19,611 bases of DNA from DATDAH01 sp036525535 (GTDB lineage Bacteria > Actinomycetota > Acidimicrobiia > Acidimicrobiales > DATDAH01), in NCBI GenBank assembly GCA_036525535.1, contig DATDAH010000075.1, positions 1 to 19,611 of the forward strand, given 5' to 3'. Shown here piece by piece: positions 1 to 6,433 of this stretch. Under the pieces are notes generated by a model. The model had not been told where the DNA came from, made no database searches, and saw nothing but the letters and a program-made list of their open reading frames with translations. Position numbers and translations under genes: made by a program. Position 1 is the first letter of the stretch. Every line of letters starts with the position of its first letter.

Positions 1-201
1 CAGCGCACCGGGGGCCTCGGTCGCCGCGACATCGGTCGGGGCCTCGTTGGCAGCCGGTGGCGTCACGCCGAGCTGGGCCTGGGCCAGGGCGGCCGCGGCC
101 TCCTTCAGGAAGTCGTCCACCTCCGCGGGGTCATAGCCCCGACGCACCAGGGTGAACACCCGCCGCTCGATCTCGTCTGGAGTGATGGCCATCGCCGTCA
201 T
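1..201 (-). CDS. DivIVA-domain protein, partial (C-terminus beyond the window)
   Basis: The minus strand reads 67 codons from an ATG at 201 to the window edge without a stop. Residues 6-38 (ITPDEIERRVFTLVRRGYD, then PAEVDDFL) match the N-terminal DivIVA/Wag31-type domain, including the typical pattern of a hydrophobic pair, an R-G-Y-D turn and the E-V-D-x-F-L helix. In this family the domain binds curved membrane and recruits cell-pole, division or wall-growth factors. After residue 40 the sequence becomes a low-complexity Ala/Pro/Thr linker, so the protein may be a small DivIVA-like factor rather than Wag31 itself. A purine-rich GGGGAAGG lies about two bases before the ATG at 201. An in-frame ATG at 192 is the alternative start. 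A sigma70-like promoter lies upstream. The C-terminus cannot be seen. Confidence 0.8.
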   Translation of the reverse strand, partial: MTAMAITPDEIERRVFTLVRRGYDPAEVDDFLKEAAAALAQAQLGVTPPAANEAPTDVAATEAPGAL

Positions 202-250
202 CGCCTTCCCCGCCTCGCCCAGCGGTCCCGCTCGTTTCCTGTGACCACAG

Positions 251-280
251 AAAGTAGCGCAGATGAACGCACTCTGTGAA
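251..280 (-). promoter_or_regulatory. Sigma70-type promoter of the DivIVA-domain gene
   Basis: On the minus strand TTCACA (280-275; one mismatch to TTGACA) is separated by 18 bases from TACTTT (256-251; a TANNNT -10 hexamer). Transcription would begin near 244 and give a leader of roughly 43 bases before the ATG at 201. The -35 box overlaps a GTG at 276 that could otherwise be taken as an upstream start of the divergent carboxylase/reductase gene. Confidence 0.5.
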
Positions 281-333
281 GTCGGACGGGAAAGAGCTGT
301 GGGCGGCGTTGGAGCCGCCGTGGGTCGGAGGGC

Positions 334-339
334 TAGCGT
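334..339 (+). promoter_or_regulatory. Leaderless-type -10 box of the ccr gene
   Basis: TAGCGT (TANNNT) ends eight bases before the ATG at 348, which would place the transcription start at or next to the start codon. A possible weak -35, TTGGAG, lies at 309-314 (19-base spacer). The spacing repeats at other genes in the window (6405, 6421, 16536). GGAGGG at 327-332 is an alternative ribosome site but sits 15 bases from the ATG. Confidence 0.4.
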
Positions 340-347
340 CCCCCGCC

Positions 348-1694
348 ATGCAGGAGATCCTCGACGCCATCCAGGGGGGCGCGTCCGGTGACGCCATCGC
401 CGCGCTGGCCATCCCCGAGTCCTACCGAGCGGCCTTCGTGCGCCGGGAGGACGCCGAGATGTTCGCCGGCGTCGAGTCTTGGGACAAGGACCCCCGCCAG
501 TCGCTCCACGTGGACGACGTGGCCACCCCCGAGCTGGCCCCCGACGAGGCCTACGTGGCCGTCATGGCCAGCTCCATCAACTTCAACACGGTCTGGACCT
601 CGATCTTCGAGCCCCTGCCGACCTTCCTCTTCCTCGACCGCCTCGGCCAGGAGAGTGCCTGGGGGGCCCGCCACGCACTGCCATACCACGTGGTCGGTTC
701 CGACGCCTCGGGCGTCGTGCTGCAGACCGGCTCGGCCGTCCGCAACTGGAAGCCGGGTGACCGGGTGACCGTGCACTGCAACTACGTCGACGACCAGGAC
801 CCCGGCGCCCACGACGACGCCATGCTGGCCGCCAACCAGCGCATCTGGGGCTTCGAGTCCAACTTCGGCGGCCTCGCCGACCTCACGGTGGTCAAGGCCA
901 ACCAGCTGATGCCGAAGCCCGCGCACCTGACCTGGGAGGAGGCTGCGGTCAACGCCCTGTGCAACTCGACCAGCTACCGGATGCTCTGCAGCCCCAATGC
1001 GGCCCCGATGCGCCAGGGCGACACCGTCCTGGTCTGGGGCGCGACGGGTGGCCTCGGTGGCTACGCCTGCCAGTACGTGCTCAACGGCGGTGGCACCCCG
1101 GTCGGCGTGGTGTCCTCGGCCGAGAAGGTCGACCTGCTCCACGAGCTCGGCGTCGAGGCCGTCATCGACCGCAAGGCCGCGGGCTACCAGTTCTGGGCCG
1201 ACGAGCACACCCAGGACGAAAAGGAGTGGCGCCGGCTGGGCAAGGACATCCGCGGCCTGGTGGGCCGAGACCCGGAAATCGTCTTTGAGCATCCCGGCCG
1301 TCAGACGTTCGGCGCGTCGGTCTTCGTCGCCGCTCGGGGCGGAACGATCGTCACGTGCGCCGCCACCTCCGGCTTCATGATCGAGTACGACAACCGGCAT
1401 CTCTGGATGAAGCTGAAGCGGATCGTCTCGTCTCACTTCGCCAACTACCGCGAAGCCTGGGAGGCGAACCGGATGGTGGCCGAAGGCCGGATCCAGCCCT
1501 GCCTGTCCGCCGTCTTCCCGCTCACCGAGGTCGGCGACGCCGCCCTCCAGGTCCATCACAACGAGCACGAGGGCAAGATCGGCGTGCTCTGTCTGGCCCC
1601 CGAGGAGGGCCTGGGCATCGACGACCCCGGGTTCCGCGAGAAGGTGGGTGAGGACAGGATCACCCTGTTCCGTCGCCACGGGAAGAAGGACTGA
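348..1694 (+). CDS. ccr: Crotonyl-CoA carboxylase/reductase
   Basis: This 448-residue medium-chain dehydrogenase/reductase matches crotonyl-CoA carboxylase/reductase from end to end. The family carries out NADPH-dependent reductive carboxylation of crotonyl-CoA to (2S)-ethylmalonyl-CoA in the ethylmalonyl-CoA pathway or for polyketide extender units. It opens with the family's MQEILDAIQ, followed by a GroES-like domain and a Rossmann fold with GATGGLG at 231-237. The four residues known to hold CO2 in the Kitasatospora enzyme appear conserved: Asn80 (INFNTVW), Phe169-Glu170 (WGFESNFGG) and His363 (SSHFANYREAW). I chose the ATG at 348 because homologues begin there and a -10 box sits eight bases upstream. 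A GTG at 276 would add 24 unconserved residues and overlaps the divergent promoter. The epimerase gene follows one base after the stop. Confidence 0.95.
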   Translation: MQEILDAIQGGASGDAIAALAIPESYRAAFVRREDAEMFAGVESWDKDPRQSLHVDDVATPELAPDEAYVAVMASSINFNTVWTSIFEPLPTFLFLDRLGQESAWGARHALPYHVVGSDASGVVLQTGSAVRNWKPGDRVTVHCNYVDDQDPGAHDDAMLAANQRIWGFESNFGGLADLTVVKANQLMPKPAHLTWEEAAVNALCNSTSYRMLCSPNAAPMRQGDTVLVWGATGGLGGYACQYVLNGGGTPVGVVSSAEKVDLLHELGVEAVIDRKAAGYQFWADEHTQDEKEWRRLGKDIRGLVGRDPEIVFEHPGRQTFGASVFVAARGGTIVTCAATSGFMIEYDNRHLWMKLKRIVSSHFANYREAWEANRMVAEGRIQPCLSAVFPLTEVGDAALQVHHNEHEGKIGVLCLAPEEGLGIDDPGFREKVGEDRITLFRRHGKKD

Positions 1695-1695
1695 G

Positions 1696-2097
1696 ATGCT
1701 GCTCACCGAGATCGACCACGTGGCCATCGCCGTCCAGGACCTCGAGGCGGCGGTCGTCTGGTACGAGGCGGCCTTCGGCGCCACCGTCGAGCACCGCGAG
1801 GTGGTCGAGAGCGACGGCGTCGAAGAGGCCCTCCTGAACGTGGCCGAGTCCTACGTCCAGCTCCTCACGCCGATCCGGGACGACTCGCCGGTGGCCAAGT
1901 ACCTCGAGAAGCGGGGCGAGGGCCTGCACCACATCGGCTACCGCGTCGACGACTGCGCTCAGGCCCTCGAGGCGCTTCGGGCCCAGGGCAACCGGCTGCT
2001 CGACGAGGTGCCCCGACCGGGCTCCCGGGGGACGACCGTGGCCTTCGTCCACCCCAAGGGTGCCTTCGGCACCCTCATCGAGCTGGTCCAGGAGTGA
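1696..2097 (+). CDS. mce: Methylmalonyl-CoA/ethylmalonyl-CoA epimerase
   Basis: This 133-residue protein of the vicinal-oxygen-chelate (glyoxalase) fold interconverts the (2S) and (2R) forms of methylmalonyl-CoA, and often ethylmalonyl-CoA, using a divalent metal. Two beta-alpha-beta-beta-beta modules are visible. The metal ligands expected from the Propionibacterium enzyme are present as His8 (EIDHVAIAV), Gln55 (SYVQLL), His79 (GLHHIGYRV) and Glu129 (GTLIELVQE). Length is normal for the family. The ATG follows the ccr stop by one base and has AAGGA at 1686-1690. Its place directly after ccr suggests it epimerises the ccr product before the mutase step. Lactoylglutathione-lyase-like relatives are possible but fit the motifs less well. 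Confidence 0.93.
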   Translation: MLLTEIDHVAIAVQDLEAAVVWYEAAFGATVEHREVVESDGVEEALLNVAESYVQLLTPIRDDSPVAKYLEKRGEGLHHIGYRVDDCAQALEALRAQGNRLLDEVPRPGSRGTTVAFVHPKGAFGTLIELVQE

Positions 2098-2639
2098 CCG
2101 CCCGGCTGGGGCCCGTCGAAGATCCGACGCCGGAACAGGCCGAGCTGCTGGCGCCCTATGGGACCTTCTCCGGCGGCGAGCCGTTCAACATCTTCCGCAC
2201 GCTGGTCCGCCACCCGAAGCTGTTCAAGCGGAGCATGGTGCTGGCGACCGGCCTGCTCATGAAGGGCGCGCTGCCGCGTCGGGTACGCGAGATCGTCATC
2301 CTGCGGGTGGCCTGGCGCACGGGGTCGAGCTACGAATGGGGCCAGCACGTGCGCATCGGCCTCGACTCGGGCCTCGTTGAAGGCGAGATCGACGCCCTGG
2401 CCACCGAGTCGTCCGAGGGCACCTGGTCCGACGCCGACCGCTTGGCGATCACCGTCACCGACGAGCTCTGCACGACCGACGACCTGACCGACGGCACGTG
2501 GGAGGCCGCGCTGGCCCAGTGGGGCGAGCAGGACCTGGTGGAGCTGATCTTCCTCGTCGGCAACTACCGGATGCTGGCCGGGTTCCTCAACGCCGCCCGG
2601 GTCGAGCTCGACGACGGCCTGGACGGGTTCCCGAGCTGA
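2094..2639 (+). CDS. Carboxymuconolactone decarboxylase (CMD/AhpD-like) family protein
   Basis: A 181-residue all-alpha protein of the carboxymuconolactone-decarboxylase superfamily. The start is a GTG at 2094 that overlaps the epimerase stop by four bases (GTGA), which implies translational coupling. The signature region is LPRRVREIVILRVAWRTG followed by SYEWGQHVRIGL, a helix with E-W-x-x-H. Peroxidase members of the family (AhpD type) carry C-x-x-C here; this protein has Ser-Ser-Tyr-Glu instead, so thiol peroxidase activity is unlikely. Such EW..H members are common in actinobacteria and most have no assigned substrate. As the third gene of the ccr-epimerase operon it may act on an acyl-CoA or carboxylic acid intermediate, but that is only inferred from position. 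Confidence 0.85.
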   Translation: MTARLGPVEDPTPEQAELLAPYGTFSGGEPFNIFRTLVRHPKLFKRSMVLATGLLMKGALPRRVREIVILRVAWRTGSSYEWGQHVRIGLDSGLVEGEIDALATESSEGTWSDADRLAITVTDELCTTDDLTDGTWEAALAQWGEQDLVELIFLVGNYRMLAGFLNAARVELDDGLDGFPS

Positions 2640-2658
2640 GCCCCCGGAACGGGGGTTC
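2638..2658. terminator. Hairpin between convergent genes, possible bidirectional terminator
   Basis: CCCCCG-GAA-CGGGGG (2641-2655) forms a six-pair GC stem with a three-base loop, extendable to nine pairs with GAG/TTC flanks including one G-U. It lies exactly between the stop of the CMD gene and the stop of the minus-strand lysine-rich gene. There is no T tract, as is usual in high-GC actinobacteria. Confidence 0.5.
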
Positions 2659-2935
2659 AGAGCTTCTTGGTCGCCTTGTCGATCTGCTTCTGGGCCTTCT
2701 TGCGGATCTTCTTCGCCTTGCGGTCGGTCTTCCGCCGCATGCCGGCGATCTTCTTCTCCGCCTTGTCGGCGATGTCGTCGACGTGGCGCCGGGCCTTCTT
2801 CGTCCTGTGCTTGGCCTTTCCGAGGAGCTCCTCGGCCCCGTCGACCACCGTGTGGGCGCCGGACCGCAGCCCCGTCACCGTGTCGTCGGCCATGTCGTCG
2901 GCCTTCGCCTTCGCCCGGTCGGCTCGCTTACCCAT
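2657..2935 (-). CDS. Small lysine/arginine-rich hypothetical protein
   Basis: A 92-residue protein containing about 20 Lys and 10 Arg. I chose the ATG at 2935 because GAGGAG lies seven bases upstream; the open frame extends further but the upstream part is a decayed carotenoid oxygenase sequence. Residues 1-40 mix acidic and basic residues (MGKRADRAKAKADDMADD), and residues 41-92 are strongly basic and helical (RKTDRKAKKIRKKAQKQ). No signal peptide, membrane segment or known domain is visible. The regular A/K/D spacing suggests long amphipathic helices, loosely like CsbD, YtxH or late-embryogenesis-type stress proteins, or a nucleic-acid-binding tail. I do not recognise the family. Translation is well supported by the ribosome site and G/C-ending codons; function is unknown. 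Confidence 0.7.
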   Translation of the reverse strand: MGKRADRAKAKADDMADDTVTGLRSGAHTVVDGAEELLGKAKHRTKKARRHVDDIADKAEKKIAGMRRKTDRKAKKIRKKAQKQIDKATKKL

Positions 2936-2964
2936 CTTCTGCTCCTCGTCGACGCTGATCAGCT

Positions 2965-3109
2965 TCAGTGTGCCGGGACCCAGGCGGCATGGAACCCGTG
3001 GGGCCACCCGCTCCGGCAACTCGACGGTCGCCCGCGGGCTCCCATCGATCACCGAGGCGTCCAGGAACACCAATTCACTTCCCTCTGTGGCCGCGTCGTA
3101 GACGTAGGT
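2965..3109 (-). pseudogene. Carotenoid oxygenase (RPE65/lignostilbene dioxygenase family), frameshifted C-terminal remnant
   Basis: On the minus strand 3109 to 3005 reads TYVYDAATEGSELVFLDA, then SVIDGSPRATVELPERV. This is the penultimate region of bacterial carotenoid oxygenases (typically xYVYDAATxxSDLVxLDA ... PVATVxLPxRV). After one extra base at about 3004 the next frame continues PHGFHAAWVPAH and a stop at 2965, matching the family's C-terminal VPFGFHGxWVP including the last iron-ligand histidine region. Weaker traces continue upstream in another frame, for example TVHGSGRHHG at about 3130-3159, which resembles the family's HxFGPGRxxGE. The rest of the roughly 480-residue enzyme is missing, so this is a dead gene. 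The lysine-rich gene lies directly downstream on the same strand. Confidence 0.75.
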
Positions 3110-3256
3110 AGGAGCCGGGGGCGGCGACAGCCGTGATGCCGGCCCGAGCCGTGAACGGTCGCCGTGCATCGCCCCCGCATGCGGGTCGGGAGCGTAGACG
3201 CCGCGGCGGTCACACTGGGCCGGTACCGCGATGGCTCGCGAACGAGAGGATCCGAC

Positions 3257-3763
3257 ATGACCACCCCCCGGGCCGAGCGTCCCGCCATGGCCGACTACGG
3301 CGTCCCCGACGAGCTCGACGGAGTGTTGCCCTGGTCGTGGGCCGAAGAGCGGCTCCTGGCCTGCCGCAACTACTGGGTCGTCACAGCCTCGGCCTCGGCC
3401 CGACCCCACGCCATGCCGGTCTGGGGCGTCTGGGTCCCCGAGACCGGTCACTTCGCCTTCTCGTGCGCGGCGGGCAGTCGGAAGGTCCGCAACCTCGAGG
3501 CCAATCCACAGGTGACGGTGGCCGTGGACGACTCGATCGAGGTGGTCGTGCTGGAAGGCCGGGCGGCGTTCCTGGACCCGGCGACGGTGACCGACACGTT
3601 GCACGCCTTCGCCACGAAGTACTGGGACGACCCCCAGGCGGTGACCGACGGCGAAGCCTTCCTCGCCCAGAACAAGGTTGTCGAGGTCACGCCCGAGCGG
3701 GCCTTCGGCATCATCGAGGACGAGGTCGACTTCTCCCAGCGGGCCACCCGCTGGGTCTGGTGA
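3257..3763 (+). CDS. Pyridoxamine 5'-phosphate oxidase-fold (PPOX) flavoprotein
   Basis: A 168-residue split-beta-barrel protein. Residues 26-100 hold the typical core: a short helix (EERLLACRNYWVV), a strand followed by the RPHAMPVWGVW segment, then GHFAFSCAAGSRKVRNLEANP and VTVAVDD, the region that contacts flavin or F420 phosphate in this superfamily. The actinobacterial branch mostly uses FMN or deazaflavin F420 to reduce small molecules, so the label PNP oxidase should not be taken literally. I chose the ATG at 3257 because GAGAGGA lies six bases upstream; longer in-frame starts run into the carotenoid oxygenase relic. Its stop abuts the stop of the minus-strand acetyltransferase with no bases between. 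Substrate unknown. Confidence 0.85.
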   Translation: MTTPRAERPAMADYGVPDELDGVLPWSWAEERLLACRNYWVVTASASARPHAMPVWGVWVPETGHFAFSCAAGSRKVRNLEANPQVTVAVDDSIEVVVLEGRAAFLDPATVTDTLHAFATKYWDDPQAVTDGEAFLAQNKVVEVTPERAFGIIEDEVDFSQRATRWVW

Positions 3764-4351
3764 TCAACCGTCGCCCACCGTGCGGATGACGCGAGCCGGG
3801 TTGCCGACGGCGACGACTCCCTGGGGCAGGTCCCGGCTGACCACGGCGCCCGCCCCCACCACGGTGTCGGACCCGATGGTCACGCCCGGAAGGACGATGG
3901 CGCCGCCGCCGAGCCAGACGTTGTCGCCGATGGTGATGGGCTGGGCTGCCTCCCAGCCGGCCCGGCGTAGGTCGGGGTCGATCGGATGGGTGGGCGTGAG
4001 CAGCGCCACGTTGGGCCCGATCTGGACGTCGTCGCCGATGGTGATCGGGGCGCAGTCGAGGGCGACCAGACCGAAGTTGGCGAAGGTCCTCGCCCCGATG
4101 GACAGGTACCGCCCGTAGTCGCAGTGGAACGGCGGCCGGATGAGGGTGCCGGGGCCGATGTTCCCGAGGAGGTCCTCGAGGAGCTGGCGGCGCTCGTCGG
4201 CCCGGTCGACGCCGAGAGTGTTGTAGGTCTCGCACCGGGCCATGGCCCGCCTGCCGTCGGTGGCCAGCTCGTCGTCGACCCGATAGAGGTCGCCGGCCTC
4301 CATGCGCTCCCGCGGGGACCGGCCGTCGTCGACGGGTGGGGCGTCACGCAC
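3764..4351 (-). CDS. Maltose/galactoside O-acetyltransferase-like hexapeptide-repeat enzyme
   Basis: A 195-residue protein of the Maa/LacA/NodL family, which transfers acetyl from acetyl-CoA to a sugar hydroxyl. The N-terminal Mac domain (ERMEAGDLYRVDDELATD ... ARCETYNTL) is followed by a left-handed beta-helix of hexapeptide repeats (ITIGDD, VQIGPN, ITIGDN, VTIGSD). The catalytic histidine of the family is His122 in LLTPTHPIDP, and the C-terminus closes with VVAVGNPARVIR. Length is normal. The GTG at 4351 is taken as the start; an ATG at 4303 with GGGAG just upstream would remove 16 poorly conserved residues and is a realistic alternative. The gene is divergent from the exonuclease gene (50-base gap). 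The acceptor sugar cannot be predicted. Confidence 0.88.
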   Translation of the reverse strand: MRDAPPVDDGRSPRERMEAGDLYRVDDELATDGRRAMARCETYNTLGVDRADERRQLLEDLLGNIGPGTLIRPPFHCDYGRYLSIGARTFANFGLVALDCAPITIGDDVQIGPNVALLTPTHPIDPDLRRAGWEAAQPITIGDNVWLGGGAIVLPGVTIGSDTVVGAGAVVSRDLPQGVVAVGNPARVIRTVGDG

Positions 4352-4401
4352 GCCGACACTCTGGCACTGGACCGGACCGGTCGACCTGGGAAGATGCGGG
4401 G

Positions 4402-5286
4402 ATGGGCCTCCAGGTGCACCTCGTCGACGGGACCTACGAGCTGTTCCGCTACTACTACGCCCTCCCCGACCACATCAACGACGAGGGCATGGACGTGGCC
4501 GCCACCCGCGGGGTGGTCGGCACCTGCCTGACCCTGCTGGAGGAGGGAGCGACCCACGTCGGCGTCGCCACCGACCACGTGATCGAGTCGTTTCGCAACG
4601 ACCTGTGGCCCACCTACAAGGACGGCTCAGGCGTGGATCCCGTCCTCAAGGCACAGTTCCCGCTGCTGGAGGAGGCCCTGGAGGCAGCCGGGTTCCTGGT
4701 CTGGGCGATGGTGGACTGCGAGGCCGACGACGCCCTTGGCGCCGGGGCCCACCAGCTCAAGGACGACAAGCGGGTCGAGCGGGTGGTCATCTGCACGCCC
4801 GACAAGGACATGGGCCAGTGCGTCACCGACGACGGCCGGGTCGTCCAGCTCGACCGGCGCAAGGGCCAGTTCTTCGACCGGGCCGGGGTGATCGAGAAGT
4901 TCGGCGTCCCTCCGGAGTCGATCCCCGACTGGCTGGCCCTCGTCGGTGACTCGGCCGACGGGTTCCCCGGCCTCACGGGCTGGGGGGCCAAGTCCGCCGG
5001 GGCCGTACTGGCCCACTACGGCCACATCGAGGCCATCCCGCCCCTGGCTGACGACTGGGAGGTCGGGGTCCGCGGCGCCGGGCGATTGGCCCAGGCCCTC
5101 CGGGAGAACCTGGAGGACGCCCTCCTCTTCCGCCGCATCGCCACCCTCGAGCTCGACTCGATCACGACGTCCGTCGAAGAGCTCGAGTGGACCGGCCCGA
5201 CGAAGGCCCTGGTCGCCATGAGTGAGCGCCTCGACGCCCCTGGCCTCCTCGAACGCGCGGTGAGACTCGCCGAGCAGCGCGCCTGA
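4402..5286 (+). CDS. Stand-alone 5'-3' exonuclease / flap endonuclease (PolA N-terminal-like)
   Basis: A 294-residue protein equivalent to the 5'-nuclease domain of DNA polymerase I without polymerase. Such enzymes remove RNA primers or flaps in a metal-dependent reaction. Acidic ligands are visible at Asp9 (VHLVDGTYELFRYYY), Glu107/Asp109/Asp110 (CEADDALGAG), Asp134/Asp136 (CTPDKDMGQC) and Asp183/Asp186 (GDSADGFPG). The last lies in the helix-hairpin-helix region (LTGWGAKSAGAVL) that binds DNA. The ATG at 4402 has GGGAAG eight bases upstream, and homologues start close to the first metal ligand, so the longer open frame to 4336 is not used. It converges on the DNA ligase with a 36-base gap, which suggests shared DNA-repair context but not co-transcription. 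Confidence 0.92.
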   Translation: MGLQVHLVDGTYELFRYYYALPDHINDEGMDVAATRGVVGTCLTLLEEGATHVGVATDHVIESFRNDLWPTYKDGSGVDPVLKAQFPLLEEALEAAGFLVWAMVDCEADDALGAGAHQLKDDKRVERVVICTPDKDMGQCVTDDGRVVQLDRRKGQFFDRAGVIEKFGVPPESIPDWLALVGDSADGFPGLTGWGAKSAGAVLAHYGHIEAIPPLADDWEVGVRGAGRLAQALRENLEDALLFRRIATLELDSITTSVEELEWTGPTKALVAMSERLDAPGLLERAVRLAEQRA

Positions 5287-5322
5287 CCGGCGTCAGTCGG
5301 GCGCACCACGGGGGTCCCGGGA

Positions 5323-6396
5323 TCAGTCGTCGGCGAAGACCTGCTGGAGTTCGGCGGGCGCGGTGATGGAGAACTGGTCGAAGGTGCACTCGGCTGGGGT
5401 CTTGTCGGGGCGCCATCGGACCCAGTGCGACGTGTGGCGGAAGCGGCCGGACTGCAGGCCGTCGTAGGTCACCTCGGCCACCAGCTCCAGGCGCAGCGGG
5501 GACCAGGACTGGTCCTTGGAGCCGGTCCACCGGTTCTGGGCCCCGGGCTTGCGCCCTCCTTCCTCGTGGGCCATCACGTCGGACCATGCGCGCCAGGGGT
5601 GGTCGGCGAGGGCGTCCTTCTCGTACGGGGCCAGCTCGGCGATCAGCTCCTTGCGCTTCGCGGCGGAGAAGGAGGCGGCGACGCCCAGGTGGTGCAGCTC
5701 GCCCTCGTCGTCGTAGACGCCCATCAGGAGCGAGCCGATGCCCTCGCCGTCCTTGTGGGTCCGGTAGCCGGCGACCACGCAGTCGGCGGTGCGCTTGTGC
5801 TTGACCTTGAGCTGGCTGCGCTTGTTCTCGAGGTAGGGGTCCTCGGGGTCCTTGGCCATGACCCCGTCGAAGCCGGCGCCCTCGAAGCGGTCGAACCAGT
5901 CCTCGGCCACGGCCCGGTCTTCGGTGTTGGGCGTGAGGTGGACCGGTGGCTTGGCCTTTCCGAGGATCGTCTCGAGGCGCGTTCGGCGCTCCCGGAACGG
6001 CAGCTGGCGTAGGTCCTCGTCGCCCACCGCCAGCAGGTCGAAGGCCACGAAGCTGGCGGGGGTCTTCTCGGCCAGCATGTTGACCCTCGAGTCCGCGGGG
6101 TGGATGCGCTGCTGGAGCGCCTCGAAGTCGAGCTTGGCCCCGATGGGGACCACGACCTCGCCGTCGACCACGCACTTCTCGGGCAGGGCGTCCCGCAGGA
6201 CGGGAGGCAGCTCGGGGAAGTACCGGGTCAGCGGGCGGTCGTTGCGGCTGCCCAGCTCCACCTCGTCACCGTCCCGGAAGACGATGCAGCGGAAGCCGTC
6301 CCACTTCGGCTCGAACAGCAGGCCTTCGGTGTCGGGCATGGCATGTACGGCCTTGGCCAGCATCGGCCGGACCGGCGGCATCACGGGCAGATCCAT
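5323..6396 (-). CDS. ligC: ATP-dependent DNA ligase, LigC type
   Basis: A 357-residue ATP-dependent ligase, the size of mycobacterial LigC. Motif I is KWDGFR with the AMP-accepting Lys31. Other nucleotidyltransferase motifs follow: SRNDRPLTRYFPE at 50-62, VVDGE at 76-80, FVAFDLL at 116-122 (motif III), DGVMAKDP at 177-184 (motif IV) and LKVKHKR at 196-202 (motif V). An OB-fold domain occupies roughly 205-357. In mycobacteria this ligase class acts in base-excision repair and back-up end joining; no Ku or primase-polymerase gene lies in this window. There is no purine-rich ribosome site before the ATG at 6396, but TAACCT sits eight bases upstream, so a leaderless message is likely. It is divergent from the malic enzyme gene across only 37 bases. 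Confidence 0.93.
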   Translation of the reverse strand: MDLPVMPPVRPMLAKAVHAMPDTEGLLFEPKWDGFRCIVFRDGDEVELGSRNDRPLTRYFPELPPVLRDALPEKCVVDGEVVVPIGAKLDFEALQQRIHPADSRVNMLAEKTPASFVAFDLLAVGDEDLRQLPFRERRTRLETILGKAKPPVHLTPNTEDRAVAEDWFDRFEGAGFDGVMAKDPEDPYLENKRSQLKVKHKRTADCVVAGYRTHKDGEGIGSLLMGVYDDEGELHHLGVAASFSAAKRKELIAELAPYEKDALADHPWRAWSDVMAHEEGGRKPGAQNRWTGSKDQSWSPLRLELVAEVTYDGLQSGRFRHTSHWVRWRPDKTPAECTFDQFSITAPAELQQVFADD

Positions 6397-6404
6397 GCAG
6401 AGGG

Positions 6405-6410
6405 AGGTTA
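6405..6410 (-). promoter_or_regulatory. Leaderless-type -10 box of ligC
   Basis: TAACCT on the minus strand ends eight bases before the ligC ATG at 6396, and no Shine-Dalgarno-like purine run is present between them. The intergenic region is only 37 bases and also holds the malic enzyme -10 box, so any -35 contacts would overlap the opposite promoter. Confidence 0.45.
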
Positions 6411-6420
6411 GGGAACTCGG

Positions 6421-6426
6421 TAGGTT
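6421..6426 (+). promoter_or_regulatory. Leaderless-type -10 box of the malic enzyme gene
   Basis: TAGGTT ends seven bases before the ATG at 6434, the spacing expected when transcription starts at the first base of the start codon. The only purines before the ATG are a GGGA that directly abuts it. No recognisable TTGACA-like -35 was found 16-19 bases upstream. Confidence 0.45.
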
Positions 6427-6433
6427 CCCGGGA

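Noticed and set aside
276..347. GTG at 276 as the start of the carboxylase/reductase
   Set aside because: It overlaps the -35 of the divergent promoter, adds unconserved residues, and homologues start at MQEILDAIQ (348).
333..1784. Long minus-strand frame antisense to ccr
   Set aside because: Composition is that of a reverse-frame shadow, without any recognisable motif, while ccr is unambiguous.
5852..6433. In-frame upstream extension of the malic enzyme over ligC
   Set aside because: The ligase on the other strand has all motifs. The extension has poor codon use and lies before a clean ACT domain start.
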